Positions 1 through 12,274 of a DNA stretch of 64,000 bases are shown here, in pieces (positions within the stretch are counted from its first letter, which is position 1; each line of letters opens with the position of its first letter). The stretch is from the NCBI GenBank assembly GCA_025201365.1, contig JAIXMF010000007.1:124001-188000 (forward strand), given 5' to 3'. This DNA is from Syncephalis plumigaleata (taxonomy: Eukaryota; Zoopagomycota; Zoopagomycetes; Zoopagales; Piptocephalidaceae). The notes below the pieces were generated by a model. That model ran no database searches, was not told the DNA's origin, and worked only from the letters and a program-made list of their open reading frames with translations. The position numbers and the translations under genes were made by a program.

Positions 1-278
1 TCACACGTCGATGACGCTAATGGTAGTGTGAAATTGTCATCGTCATCGCCTCTAGTCTATCAATTATCTGTTATATTTTACTCAATGATTAGTATAGGTA
101 TATTATTATTGACTTCTATCGGTGTTCCCCTATGAAAACATTTATTATTTGTATAGCTCACTGGTTGAGCGGTAGTATTAGCATCGTTAATTATACAGGA
201 TAACAACAGTAGCATTAATAAATTATTATTATTATCATCTATGTAATCATATATATATATATATGTATATAATATAAA

Positions 279-2046
279 CTATTGCTCGGCCATTGGTGTA
301 TTGTTCCTTGTTGAACTTAGTATAATACGTTTCATCGGTAATGATAATAGTATGGTCATGCCAGCCAAGGGAGCACACACAATGTAATTTGCTTGAATGC
401 CGACACGAAGCTTCCCACCACCGCCGCTTGCATTGATGGTCAAGCTGTCGAATCGCATCGATCGACTGTTCCAAACTCGATATTGTCTCCTCGGAGACAT
501 TCGGAATACGCTCGTGCATCTGTTGGGCAAGTCGATTATTAAATACGGCGCTACAAATGGCGAGACCAACAATATTGCCAACGGATCGAAAGAAAGAGCA
601 ACATGTCGTGGCTGCTGCCAGGTTATCGGATGTAGCGGCAGATTGTGCTGCCACCAGCAGTGTTTGCATAATCAATCCAACACCAATGCCGATAATGGTA
701 AGAATGATGGCTTCCACACCATAAGGCGTTTCAACGTTGAGTAACGACAATAGACCAGTGCCAAGGGTAAATAGTACAGCACCGGCTAGAATAAATGGGC
801 GACAATAGTCCGTCAAGCTTACACTCCATCCGGCAATAGCGCTGAATAGGATGATACCCAAAGACATTGGCATAATATTGATGCCTGATGTTGTAGCGGA
901 TGCATCTCGAACCACCTAAAACATAGGAATGTAAGTATATATATATATATATATATATATATAGGAGTGTACTAGTGTTTACAAGCAAGGATTACCTGAT
1001 ACCATAGTGGCATGTAGAATAGAATGCCAAAGAAACCGATACCAATGAAAAAGTTGGCTATAAATGATAGTGCCACATTCCGTGTGGCGAATAAATATGG
1101 CGGAATAATCGGTTGTTTAGCATATCGAACTCAACCAGTATAAATAGACCGAGTAACACGCCACCGACAGCGTAGAGTGTAATAATAATGGGATGCTGCC
1201 AGGGAAAGGTGCTACCACCCCAACACGTACTAAGCAAATACATGTGATACTGCCAAGAAGAAGGTGACACCAAGGAAATCGATCGATTTAATCTTGTCCC
1301 TGAAGGAGCCATTATTAAGCGGCGGCAATTGTATACAGAATACGGAGGTTGTAACGGTTATCGCCCTATGGGAGGTTTATGTAGAACGCCCATCGCCACG
1401 ATACATGATCGGTGAACACGCCACCGAGTAATGGACCGATCACGTAGGACACGGCGAATACACCGGTGATCGCGCTCTGATACTTGGCACGTTCCCGTGG
1501 CGGACCACCTCCGAGATGATGATCATCGACATGGACATGAGTCCGGCACCGCCAAGTCCGGCGATCGCTCGACAAACAATTAGCATGATCATTGATTGCG
1601 CGGCACCGCAAAGCACACTGCCAATGGTGAACACGATAATGGCGAATAGCATCATCGCCTTACGTCCGAATATGTCGGAGAATTTGCCGTATAACGGTTG
1701 GAAAGCCGTGCTCGTTAGCAGGTAAGAGATGCCCACCCAGGAGATAAGACTTAGTTCATCGAATGACGATGCAATTGCGGGTAATGCTGTCGACACGATA
1801 GTTTGATCCAGTGATGCTAGGAATGCAGCTAATATTAGACTAAGCAAGTGTGAGTATTGTCAGTAATGATAATACGGATAGGCATATGTGAGCAATTACC
1901 CTGTCATCAAAGCCATTAATTGCTTAAATGGAAGGGAGCATCGTTGGTTGTGGCGTCCTCTTTAGTAAAGACACGCGTTCTTTCCTCTAGTGCACGCTCG
2001 CTAATCCTAGGTTTATCTGTCGCATCGCTTCGGTTTCAGTATCCAT
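279..2046 (-). pseudogene. DHA2-type MFS multidrug transporter, frame disrupted
   Basis: Drug:H+ antiporter-2 type major facilitator (14-helix class), expected to export toxic compounds across the plasma membrane. Recognisable segments run in order along the minus strand: an N-terminal helix with LASLDQTIVSTALPAI (about 1,790-1,830), motif [53 protein letters not shown], then WGGSTFPWQHPIIITLYA and the last helices ending near 279. Introns lie near 1,850-1,905 and 915-1,000. The conserved blocks sit in different frames; I count at least six single-base deletions, mostly in C, G or T runs (for example near 1,930, 1,505, 1,370 and 1,110). Either the gene is decayed or, more likely given the same pattern in neighbours, the consensus has indel errors. 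The ATG at 2046 is only the best candidate. Family call firm; integrity uncertain. Confidence 0.75.
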
Positions 2047-2471
2047 TGCCAGTATAGTCTTTTCTTATTTGGTCTTAATGCAATTAATAAAATTGGGATT
2101 CAATTTGCTTTCCTTGTTCTTACAATACTCATTCTGTATGCTGAAGAGCAATCATTTATCGTCTAGTTTATATATTGAACTATGAGTAGAAACATTATTA
2201 TGCGTTATGCAAGCAAGGTGTAATTGTTGCCAAGGAACAAGTATATACCTCCAAGCCCATGGAAAAAAGTTGCATGTCATAAAGAAAGTGATACCGTTGT
2301 AAATTCTCTTCTGATGTAGCAATGATTTATTTTATTGTGATGATAAATTGGATAAAACGATAAAGTTCATTTCATATTTGCATGGGGAATTGTTTGCTTG
2401 TTTGTCGGTAATGACGATAGCAATAATGATGAGATGCAGATTATGCAACGACGATGACAACGACGATGCGG
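2047..2471. other. Intergenic, transporter to chitin deacetylase
   Basis: The 5' flank of the transporter and 3' flank of the deacetylase. I see no supported gene; only short AT-rich stretches. Confidence 0.5.
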
Positions 2472-3577
2472 TTATAGGCTGAAGCATGCGACTAGAAGCA
2501 GTATGGGCATTAGCAAGTATCGATGCATACCGATGGTTCTACCATTCGCGTAGGCATTACTCGATGACTGATGCTCGCTATACTCGTCTTCTCCTAATCC
2601 GCTGTCATCCGTCATATCGTCAGACATATCCGAGGCATTGGTATTAGGAACGAATTTCGGATCATGGAATGGTTCACCATCACCATCATTATTGATATTG
2701 GCACCTGTAATCGATGCATCATGATAGAGCGGTTTTGGCATGCCAATACAGTCAGCGACAGTGGTAAACTTGAAACCCTTGGCTTTAATTCTCTTGATGA
2801 TTTCTGGGACTAGCTTCACAGAGAATAAATGGATATCATGCTGCAAAGTAATGAAGCTTGAGTTGTCCACGGCTTTTGTAATGGCATTGACGATATTATC
2901 GAATGCCATGTGTTGATTCTTTGTCTGGGCGCATATCTCCAGTCTAGAATGAGCATAATGCATCATCATTAGAAATATCTAAGGATACAATGTGTGTGTG
3001 TGTGTGCATGAGAAACTCACCATTACTGTCTAAATTCCAATTGACAATGATATAACCCATATCATTCAACACTCTAGTATTGTTTGCGTTCAATTCACCA
3101 TAGGGTGGACTAATATTTCGTATGACATATCAGTAAAAAAATGCTCTTATGCAACCACAACCCGTTGATAACGCCATTGCTTACCGAATATAGTTTGGTA
3201 TCCGTCCTATGGTCTTGTTGATATTGTGTTCCGCATTTTGAACTTCTCGTCGTAGGTCATTATCCGATAGATTCGGCAGATGAAGATGCTGCATCGTGTG
3301 CGACGCAATCTGATGCCTTTATTGAATGCCTGCTTCGTGTACTGATTTAGTTTCGTATCGTTAAGTTGTTTGCCAAGTACGAAGAATGTGGCGGTCACAT
3401 TTGCTTGTTCTAATTCGTCGAGTAGTAAGGGTGTATACGGGGATGGTCCATCATCGAATGTCAATGCAACGTAGCCTGGTTTCATGCACTGCTTGAATGG
3501 CTCGTAAATAGTTTGCTGGCCATGCACGATTGTCAGGGCAATGGCTAATGTAGCGAACAAGAGTGGAATGACATCAT
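2472..3577 (-). CDS. Chitin deacetylase, GPI-anchor type (CE4/NodB)
   Basis: Polysaccharide deacetylase of carbohydrate esterase family 4, converting cell-wall chitin to chitosan. Seen: a hydrophobic leader ([17 protein letters not shown]), the CE4 motif-1 LTFDDGP, a [14 protein letters not shown] metal-binding/motif-2 segment, RPPYGE reconstituted across an intron (donor near 3,184, acceptor near 3,112), VNWNLDSN with the catalytic-face W and D, a second intron near 2,956-3,020, and FITLQHDIH near the end of the domain. After the domain come a Ser/Asp-rich linker and a C-terminal hydrophobic stretch ([15 protein letters not shown]), typical of a GPI signal. Single-base deletions break the frame near 3,310 and 2,930 and probably in the leader, so the start at 3577 is approximate. 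The next gene leftward is the transporter; the next rightward is a paralogous deacetylase on the same strand. Confidence 0.85.
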
Positions 3578-4458
3578 TGACCGCATGATAGATCTATAGA
3601 TCTATGATAAAGCAAGTTAATGCTAATAACAGTAACAATAACAAGGGTTCATTTACTTACGAGAATGCTTTTGGATAAAGGGAATGAAATGCAAAGTATG
3701 CTACAGGAATGCTAAATCCGCTATACTTAATGCTACGAGTAATAGTATCTCCGATTTGAACGCTGTTGGAAATGTAACAATAGGATTGCCTGATGAAACG
3801 GAGTTTTCTCGTAGTAAATTGTTGTTTTTGTAGTAATACTCTAAATATATATGTGTGTATTTATACTACTGGCTAATAGTAATTCCACATTCTAGAAGCA
3901 ATGTACTAGTGCTATTGTTAAATTTAGTAATGCAAGGCTATCCTTGTTCCCAAAAAAGAACAATGATCGTTGATGGTGCTTTTTTATTTCCAGCCCATAT
4001 ACTATAATCCTATGCTTCTTTGAACCAGTTTAAGATTTCTAACTTGCCATAGATTAGCAATGGCAGAGGACATGTAACAATGAATGAGGAATAATGAGCA
4101 ATGACACAATTAATTTGTTCAAAGGAATGAATATTTGTTAGATATTGATGTTTCCTTTGTCATCGTATGCTTATTGTAAGCATAACATCGCACAGGCTTT
4201 ATTGTGACTTCTAATAAGGGAAGAAAAACAGGAAATTTGCTGTATGATAATGGGAAGTGAATGAAGGGAGAGAGAGATAGGGTGGGAAATAACGCGAGCC
4301 ATTTAATGTAGAAAGACAAAGGTAATGAGAAATGCGGGAAACAACCACATCGATGGCTGCAATAGAGTGGCATTAGATTCGGCAGCTTTGGCATTATCAT
4401 TATCATTACCATGTGGACTTTCTTAGTAGTTGCTGATATTTTTCGCGATTAGTTTTGT
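3578..4458. other. Intergenic between chitin deacetylase paralogues
   Basis: AT-rich spacer with a GAGAGAGA tract near 4,267-4,276. Open frames here are short, low-complexity and unconvincing. The 5' part probably holds the promoter of the left deacetylase. Confidence 0.5.
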
Positions 4459-5212
4459 CTAACGATGTTGATTCACGATAGGGAAGCACCTTATGCCAAG
4501 GCACTCGGCAACTGTGGCAAATTTAATCCTTTATCACGAATGTAATTGATGATCTCTGGAACTAGAGCAACGGAGAATGGCTCGATATCATGTTGCAGAA
4601 TAATGAAGCTTGAATTCGCGGTAGATTGTGCCATGCCATTTTTTATATTTCAATAGATTGAACTGCTTCGCTGGCTCGGTTGCATACTGCCAATCGTTAC
4701 TGTCCACATTCCATTCGATGACCTCGTAGTTCATCTCTTTCAATAGGCCCATGACCGCAGGTGTAACTTCACCGTATGGTGGACGCATGTACCTTGGCGT
4801 CAATCCGATAACATCTCGAATAGCCTTGTCGGTCTTTTCCATGCTTTCTCGTATTTGACTTGGGCTTAATTGTGGTAAATGCGGGTGATCATAGTATGCG
4901 AGGCAATTTGATGACCTTCATCGAATGCTCGCTTTGTATAATTCTTAAACAGTGGATCGCTAACACCTTGTCCAAGCACGAAGAAGGTCGCTTTTATACT
5001 CTCTTTGGCCAGCATGTCTAGTAGATCGCCGGTACGCTCGGCAGGTCCATCATCGAATGTAAGCGCAACATAGCCTGGTTTCGTACATGATTGAATCATC
5101 GTTCCCGGTGCTTGTCCGTTCGACGGCTTTCCTCCGGAGATGGTGTGGCATGTGCACCGCACACGACCATTGATGTTACGATGACGATGGATAAAAGTGA
5201 AAATACTTGCAT
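4459..5212 (-). CDS. Chitin deacetylase, second paralogue (CE4/NodB)
   Basis: Secreted CE4 deacetylase. An ATG at 5212 gives a clear signal peptide (MQVFSLLSIVIVTSMVVCGA, cleavage after AHA likely). The domain follows: [16 protein letters not shown] (motif 1), ATFFVLG, DEGHQIASHT then DHPHLP (motif 2, in a shifted frame), RYMRPPYGE (motif 3), VIEWNVDSNDWQY (motif 4) and SSFIILQHDIE (motif 5). It lacks the long Ser/Asp tail and C-terminal hydrophobic helix of its neighbour, so it is probably soluble and secreted. I see no intron. Conserved blocks are in different frames through single-base deletions near 5,125, 4,895, 4,650 and 4,520. With so many, either consensus errors or decay are possible. 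Same-strand tandem position argues for a local duplication of the deacetylase. Confidence 0.8.
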
Positions 5213-6218
5213 GACTATTATTATTACTATTATTGTGGTCGTCTAATAATGACGCGTCAGTAGTTGGTCAGTTTTTCCTACAAGTACGGAGAGAGCAAAA
5301 GAGCGGGCACTTACTGTTAACGTACCTTGGTAATTATTAAATATGCTAATAAATGGTAATATGAACGCGTGTGAGCGTGAAAAGATAAGGAAACACAGCT
5401 GACGTATTGAGATAGGAGTATTCTTTAATGTTAAATCGATTAAGATATTATAATAATGTAGAATAAGTGACATGGGTATTCATGTTGACGTGAGCTTAAA
5501 TAGCTTGACTGCTTTATGTTAATCACTCATCGGTGAAAGGACTATTCCATCGGTGTATATATGAGAATAGGCCCTTTAGACCTTTTGCTCGATACTGGCA
5601 CAAGTTGAATTGCTAATTCAATAGTGCTAAAGTAAGGCTATCGTCTGAACCGACCAATCATCGTTACAGCCTATGCTCCATTGACATCATTGGTCAATAA
5701 TGTATCGTGATGACAGATCGAGTATTTGTTAGGATATTAGATAACCCTTACTCTTCACAATAGGGAACTCGACTAATGTCAAGGACAAGTCCATAGAATA
5801 AATAATGGAGTAACTAGTGCGACATCATGTTACGGATGCTGTCACGACCCTAGCGTCACCCTTTACCACCTGTTAAGGCCACGATATCGTCATATATTAC
5901 ATCAATGTTGATAAATATCAAGCTGTAATAGGGTATGCATAACAATACGTTAGTATAAACAACGTATGCAAGTTAGATGAGGCGATAAGTGTGGTACAAT
6001 GGCATTAGATGCAGCAAGAGATCATGAGTGAATACGGCAACAACAAACAGCGTTGCCTTTTTGTTATCCTACTTGTTCCTGTACATTCACAAATACCATT
6101 TACTATGTTTCATTCCTTCTCGTCTAACCTATTGACTCTACGTATTCGACCCTGTACTGTCAGGCAACTTTACACCAAGTACCGTATACACTCGTCCAAG
6201 GCGTCAACTGTTCTTGGC
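5213..6218. other. Divergent intergenic region, deacetylase and rhodanese
   Basis: About 1 kb between divergent genes, so it should hold two promoters. A somewhat more GC-rich patch lies at about 5,818-5,895. No supported coding sequence. Confidence 0.5.
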
Positions 6219-7678
6219 ATGACCATACGCAACATGAGCTGTGCTACCAATAAACAGGAGCGTAAGTGGCATAGTCCGTCTAATTAGTTTACGCAACTAT
6301 CGCACACCACTCCCTTGAACAGCTACCCATACTATATACACTCTATAGATAGGCCATTATGCACCACGGAATGGCTATGGAATCGAATGAATACGCCTGA
6401 TACAGCGAAAGCGACGGTGATACTCGATGGGTCGTGGCATATGTCAAAGCACAACGAAACGCCAACGAGGAATTCCTCGCCGAACACATTCCAGTAAGTT
6501 TTACTTTAGCATAGTTCCGCTGCATTGTTGTGATACTAGTCTGTTGCTCTGCGGTAATGGCGATAGGGCGCGCATCATTTCGATATCGATGTGGTGGCCG
6601 ACCGTTCCGTTGACCTGCCACACATGCTACCATCGACAGAGCAATTCGCAGAGGCGATAGGTGAGTGTCATATCATACTAAAACAACTATGCCATGAAAT
6701 GTAATTTACGCATGATGAATAGGTGATCTTGGTATTGGTAACGACGATCATGTGTCGTCTATGATAATAGCGCGGTATACTCTGCATTTCGCGTCTATTG
6801 GATGTTCAAGGTGTGTAAGGAAAGGCTCTTTCTTCTTTTTAGTAGCATTATTCGTTCAAGCCCTGATATAATCGAAAGGAATTTACCATAGCAATAATGT
6901 ACTAATTTTTATTATTTATGTACATATGCACGAGTAGATATTTGGACATAATCATGTATCTGTACTTGACGGGGGATTAACCGCTTGGCGTCATGCTCAA
7001 CTTCCCTTAGAACAAGGTCCTGCGAAAAAACCCATACCAAAGGTAACTAGTGAATATGTCGAGAGAGAGAGAGAGATTTTATTTTCTAACTTAATCAATA
7101 CCAGAAATTCAATGCACAATTGAACCCGGAACTGTTGGTTGTTTATCAACAACTACGCGAATACATCGGGAAACCAATTGGCGATAGTACACCGCAGATT
7201 GTTGATGCCCGTGGTGCACCAAGGTATTATCACTATCATTATTGTACTGGATAGAGCGATTAAATGAATTGATGTAGATTCTCGGGTGCAGCACCAGACC
7301 CACGGGCAGGTATACCGAGCGGACACATGCCAGGCGCATTCAATGTGCATTACTCCACGCTAGTTAACGAGGAGTCGCACACACTGAAAACATCCCAAGA
7401 AATTCGTGACATCTTTGAAAAGCAAGGAGTTCAGTTGGACAAACCGATTATTGCATCGTGCGGTAAGTTACTATCAAAATAAAGGTTACAAGCTTATTAA
7501 TGAATATGTTCACTGCTGCAGGAAGCGGTGTAACTGCCTGTTTGCTTCATGCCGCACTCGAAAAGGCGGGAATCACCAGGTTGCCGTCTATGATGGATCG
7601 TGGACCGAGTATGCATCTCGTCCGGAAAGCATAATAGCAAAAAGCATTCCGACAAGAGTGGATAACCCTGTTTCGTAA
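6219..7678 (+). CDS. Two-domain rhodanese (thiosulfate/3-mercaptopyruvate sulfurtransferase)
   Basis: Sulfurtransferase of the TST/MST type, moving sulfane sulfur to thiol or cyanide acceptors; eukaryotic forms serve cysteine catabolism and tRNA thiolation. Exons encode TTEWLWNRM, VILDGSWHMSK, then HFDIDVVADRSVDLPHMLPS, GDLGIGNDDHV, NSAVYSAFRVYWMFK, VLDGGLTAWRHAQLPLEQGP, the linker, IVDARGAPRFSGAAPDPRAG and GHMPGAFNVHYSTLV. The active-site loop is CGSGVTACLLHAALEK, with the catalytic Cys at the exon junction (donor at 7,462, acceptor near 7,521), followed by VYDGSWTEYASRPES. Six or more short introns. Start at 6219 is chosen because its exon joins in phase with the first conserved block. Single-base deletions near 6,755 and 7,590 break the frame, as in neighbouring genes. 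No mitochondrial presequence is obvious. Confidence 0.8.
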
Positions 7679-7697
7679 ACGGTATCATCACTAATCA

Positions 7698-7910
7698 CTA
7701 ATTAGCAATGTATGATGCAAATAAACTGTGCAGTTTTGCATTCCCATGATCCCGTAATAAAGCGTTGATGCGGCCGTCCAACCAGCTTTTTCCTTGCAAC
7801 CGCCAGCTACAGTTTGTCTCTTTGCATACAAAAAAGTTTTTGATTACCATGCTGCAACCAGCCAAACTTCCCAAGTTGACAGCGCAAATGGCAAAAACTA
7901 AGAATAACAT
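7698..7910 (-). CDS. Possible small secreted cysteine-containing protein
   Basis: A 70-codon open frame with an ATG at 7910. It starts with a signal-peptide-like stretch (MLFLVFAICAVNLGSLAG) followed by a short chain with CSMVIKNFFVCKETNCSW, that is three closely spaced cysteines after the leader. It ends tail-to-tail 20 bp from the rhodanese stop. I do not recognise a family. The leader and spacing make it worth listing, but an open frame this short could be chance. Confidence 0.3.
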   Translation of the reverse strand: MLFLVFAICAVNLGSLAGCSMVIKNFFVCKETNCSWRLQGKSWLDGRINALLRDHGNAKLHSLFASYIAN

Positions 7911-8306
7911 GATATGATTCTAATCATACTGGTCCTGGTTATAATGGGTGTGCGATCTCCTCTATTTCATTGTCACTTTGTGCATGATGAAATGGCATGT
8001 CGTTCACTTTTCGCTTCCAGGTTATATATATATATATTTGTACATATTGAATAATAAGACTATAATAGAGCATGCTATGCTTTCACTCATAAAACATAAA
8101 TGAAGTATGATTAATGCTACGACTGGATGAACGAGATCCAATTAGTTATAATTGTATAATTCATACTGCATACATTAGGACAATCATATCGGGTTGTACG
8201 CTTTATTGGTTGATTAGTAAAGAGAATTAAGCGAATGCGCTAGATGCATTAATTGGCATTATTTCTAATGCAGCAATTTATACGCACGAGTGGCATAGCT
8301 TAACGT

Positions 8307-8844
8307 TTACAAAAGAATCTGACCAATATAAACGACAAGACCAGCAATCGTAGCGTCTAGTGCACTTGGAATATTAAGACTGGAAACACCATTAGATGGG
8401 GTGGAGGATGAAGTCGGTGATGCGGTGGACGAGTAAGATAGTGAGCTGGACGTAGAATTATATGTTGGACTCGGTGTAAGCGGTGTAGAGGATGCAGGTA
8501 CACCCTTACTACGTGCGGGTGGCGTGACCACGGGTGTTCCAGAAGTGCTAGGACCTACTGGGATAACCGGGACAGTAACTGAACCTGGAGGAGGATAATA
8601 ATAATCGCCAGGCGGTTGCGGGATGCTCGGTATTGGTGCATAAGGGGCTATGACAACATGTATGTATTTTTATTACTTCCTATTTCGCATTGTTATGCTC
8701 ATTTCTTACCTGGAACAGGGGGATCATTGTAGCCGGTGTAGGCGGTATTTGTGGGCGTGCCCGCAGATACATAGTTGTCGGGCCGAACACGATTACGGCG
8801 GACCATGCCGTTAACAGAAATGCAGCCTTTGCGCTAATGAACAT
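8307..8844 (-). CDS. Secreted Ser/Thr/Pro-rich protein, GPI-anchor-like
   Basis: Exon 1 starts at an ATG at 8844 with a leader (MFISAKAAFLLTAWSAVIVFG). After a probable single-base deletion it continues as DNYVSAGTPTNTAYTGYNDPPV. An intron (donor near 8,709, acceptor near 8,649) joins in phase to a Pro/Tyr segment (PPGDYYYPPPGSVTVPVIPV), a Ser/Thr-rich stalk and a hydrophobic end (ATIAGLVVYIGQILL). The tail, with GQ then two to three residues at the C-terminus, matches the ends of the proteins at 33.4, 36.9 and 38.4 kb, so this is probably a distant member of that cell-wall family. The likely location is the outer face of the membrane or the wall; function unknown. Confidence 0.6.
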
Positions 8845-11433
8845 TGTACAATGAATGATTACGAGCGTATAAAGAGAAACGTGTAATTGTGAGTTGCAAT
8901 AAAAAGTTGCAGTATTCGCTCGGACTGCAGACTCGCGTGCATCTTATTAACACCGAGAGCTTGGCATCTATATATCATCATGGGTATTTCTACTAGTTAC
9001 CAACCATGGTAGATACATTAACATAACGAATGAATGAATGAATGAATGTGAATGAATGAATGAATGACGGATCGTTAATTAACAAGTGATCCTAAAGTCT
9101 TGCCTTGTGATGTTCGTCCTATCGTATAATTATTTCATTGCTCGAATACAGATAGAGCAAGCTTGATCGTGGATGTATCTAGGGTCGGCTGCCTAAATTA
9201 CCGTCTGGCATATTAGCATTGCTCATTTACAGCATTCCATGATTAATTAGCCAAATCTATAGAGATAATTATGAGGAATATACTTGAATAATGACTGGTG
9301 TATGATAACATAGGCATTACTACAATGCTGCACATGACGTTTGTGTGTAAGTAGTAGAGCCGTCATCATAGCATAATCACTACTGACATGATTTTCAATT
9401 GCTGTTACATGTATATCAAAATGTTTATTTTATGCTCATCAAATGCCATTTACAAGCTGGATGCTCATTGCTATATTGCTGGGATTCAACGATGCTGATA
9501 CACAATGACGGAGGAATCCGGCTTGTCAGTTCGATGGGAAACGCGATTATCGCGTATTTTAACCGTCTGTGCGTAAAATGGTTAATACTCTCGTTCAGAG
9601 TTTCATTCACCGATGGTTATCATTTAAGCGGAATAGCGTAACTTCCCAAGTAAATCCGACAACATTACAATGCATGACTATAGTTGTACAGTTCTGCATT
9701 AGCTAGATCTCCTTAAGCTGCAATCATTCTATAATAGCATGTATATGTAATGGTGACGTGTTATACCTTATTTAACGTAAATAAAAGGATACTACAACAA
9801 CTCATTTCAATCAATTAATGGATTGCATTGCACTTACAATAATAGTCATAATAATTGAAAGTGGAAACACGAAACATAACTCCTAGATGGCCTTAATACC
9901 GTCAATATAAGTACAAATCTAATCTTCTAAATTTATTCATCTAAAACACAAGTGACAGGCGCTAAATGCCTTTATATTTGTGCTTCAGCGTGTAACATTA
10001 TCAGCTGCACAATATCGTTGGCAACTCTACAAGGATGTGGAAATAACAATGAACACTAGGGAGTGCTGTCCAGCTGATTGTTCAATGGCATATGCAACAA
10101 TTCGCTACAGTCAAAACAATGCGATCGGTTGTGTATTTCTGCAGTAAACATTGTTCTTGCTCAATAGCTAAATACAAGGCATAGGAGTCATTCTCTCTAT
10201 CATCCGTCACACCCACAGGCATAGACATAGACATAACAGCTGTGCGTATGCAATTATCCGCTTATTTAGCTTCCCCGTACACACACACATACACACATAC
10301 ATACAAGAAATGTCATTCTATTCATCATACGAATGCACGTCGGTTATCATGTATTCTAAGAATGGGAAGATATGGTCTACTCTAAGAGAGAGAGAGAGAG
10401 AGAAAGCATGATTGTAAGCAAGAGCTCAATCAACTGTTATTGTGTAGCCTGACGCGAGTCAACCCCACTAAGCGGCTCGACCCCGTCGTTACCGGACCAC
10501 ATGGCGCGAGCAGCCCCTTTTCTTAATAGCCAACTGGCATTGCTAACCCATGGTGTCACAAACAAAAAGCATCCTTTTCATTGCTCATTCACTCATTTAC
10601 TATCCTATGTACAATTGTAAAACGCCCAAGGTTACTCCAAGCCGGATTTATCAAGTTCTCCCTCCTTTGATTTTTTTTCCTTCCTCCCTTCTTAGCTGCC
10701 GGGTGTTTTAGGCAAAACGCAATACCACCGAATTTGGATGATGGGTATCTCTATTACTCACAATCTCTCTCTCTCTCACATTCATTCTTGCCGGGTGTGG
10801 GTGCGTTGCGTATTGTGTTCATCATGTCTGCCAATTGAAAGACTCCTGGGAATAGTGGTTGCTTTCCTTCTTACACTGAGGTCTATTATTGTATTGATTT
10901 CTCTCTCTCTCTCTGTGTGTGTGCGTCTGTCTGTCTGCCTTCCTATTCTTGCATTTATTTTTTTAGTGTGATCAATTATCCTACGCTATTTAAAGAACTT
11001 GAAGCGGTCAACCTCTTCCCCTGTTTACATGCCACTCCTCGTTATCGCCACTACTATCACATTGATTTATTCTCGTTGTCATTGCTATTACTGCTATCAC
11101 TAGTGCAATTATTGTGTTTGACTCGATTATTCTTTTTCACACCACCATTGCTTGTGACTCTTTTTGCTTCAATCAAACACGCGTAGTAGTAGTTGCAGTA
11201 GTAGTAGTCACCGCTTGCATTAAATAATCTTTAGTGTTGAACGAAAAAAAGACAGAGATCCACCACAATTACGCGTATTTTCCTATTCGCATCAAGTTCA
11301 TCAATTCCATTAGCACATCATCCTCTCATAGCTTAATCACTCATTTATTACTATCATCTTCATCTTCATCATTATCAAGCACTCATCATCAATATCATCA
11401 TCAATATCTTATCATTCAAGCAGGCAACACATC
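8845..11433. other. Long intergenic region
   Basis: About 2.6 kb with no gene I can support. It holds a GAAT repeat (about 9,028-9,066), a GA tract (about 10,385-10,404), CT and GT tracts (about 10,760-10,930), and an isolated GC-rich patch at about 10,448-10,515 followed by TTTT. The right end, rich in CT and CATCAT, is probably the 5' region of the gene starting at 11,434. Confidence 0.5.
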
Positions 11434-12274
11434 ATGTTTACATCTAACGGTACCATTCAAGCTCCCTGGGATATCTCGGCTTCATCCCATCATTTTGGTA
11501 AGCTTGTTTGCTTGTTTGTCTTGGCAATACCGGGGATCAGGTGTCATTTCTTTAGACAGAGCCTATTATCGTGTTGACCCATGGCAACCTATCTGCTGCC
11601 TGTCAATAAGTTTATTAATACAATCTGGATTATTTACTAATCTGTGCAATATTTGTACATATAGGACGACTCACTCCAAAGCGTTCCAGGGAGGAAATGG
11701 GCGATGACGAGGTAGGTATACATTGTTGTCATTGGTAGTGATTAATGCTACGCACAAATAAACTACTATATGTGTGTATGATATAATCAACTAGTTAGCA
11801 ATGATGATGATGTAATGATGACGCATAACACTAATTATTCTTTCTCTTTTGTATTATTTTTAGGGACGTGAAGCAAAACGACTAGCTCATCATCATAATC
11901 ATCTCGAGTATAATCAATGTGACAATAATACACACAGAATGATTCCGACATGTTAATGACAGATCAAGGTCAGGAGGAATTGTTGATGCTTCATCAGCAA
12001 CAACAGCAACAGCAACAACAAGCAATGGTCATGGCAGCAGGATCAATGTCCGATAATATGATGTATCGACCACCATCTCCTCAGCAACCAGCACATCATG
12101 AATCGTCACATCACTACGAGCAAAATAAGCCGGAAGACGTACCAATCAAGCAGCATGTGTCATCTCGTCGCAATTGGAGTATGTGCATCTTTGCCGATCG
12201 TAGTGGTTGTATGTTGTAGTTACAATGACGGTTGTTCCGCCTCTCTTCTAGTTAAGCAAGGGAACATTTGTTAG
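11434..12274 (+). CDS. Uncharacterised Gln/His-rich protein
   Basis: I do not recognise the family. Exon 1 (ATG 11434 to 11497) encodes MFTSNGTIQAPWDISASS. Exon 2 (11,665-11,711) encodes GRLTPKRSREEMGDDE and exon 3 starts at 11,864 with GREAKRLAHHHNHLEYN. A shift of one base near 11,940 leads into NDSDMLMTDQGQEELLMLHQ, a run of nine glutamines, and SSHHYEQNKPEDVPIKQHVSS. An intron at about 12,180-12,251 joins RRNW to a short last exon ending at 12,274. The basic KRSREE and EAKR patches plus the poly-Gln tract suggest a nuclear regulator, but this is inference only. Confidence 0.55.

Noticed and set aside
141-185. tRNA-like agctcactggttgagcggtag stretch
   Set aside because: It resembles a D-arm only. 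No acceptor stem, anticodon arm or B-box follows.
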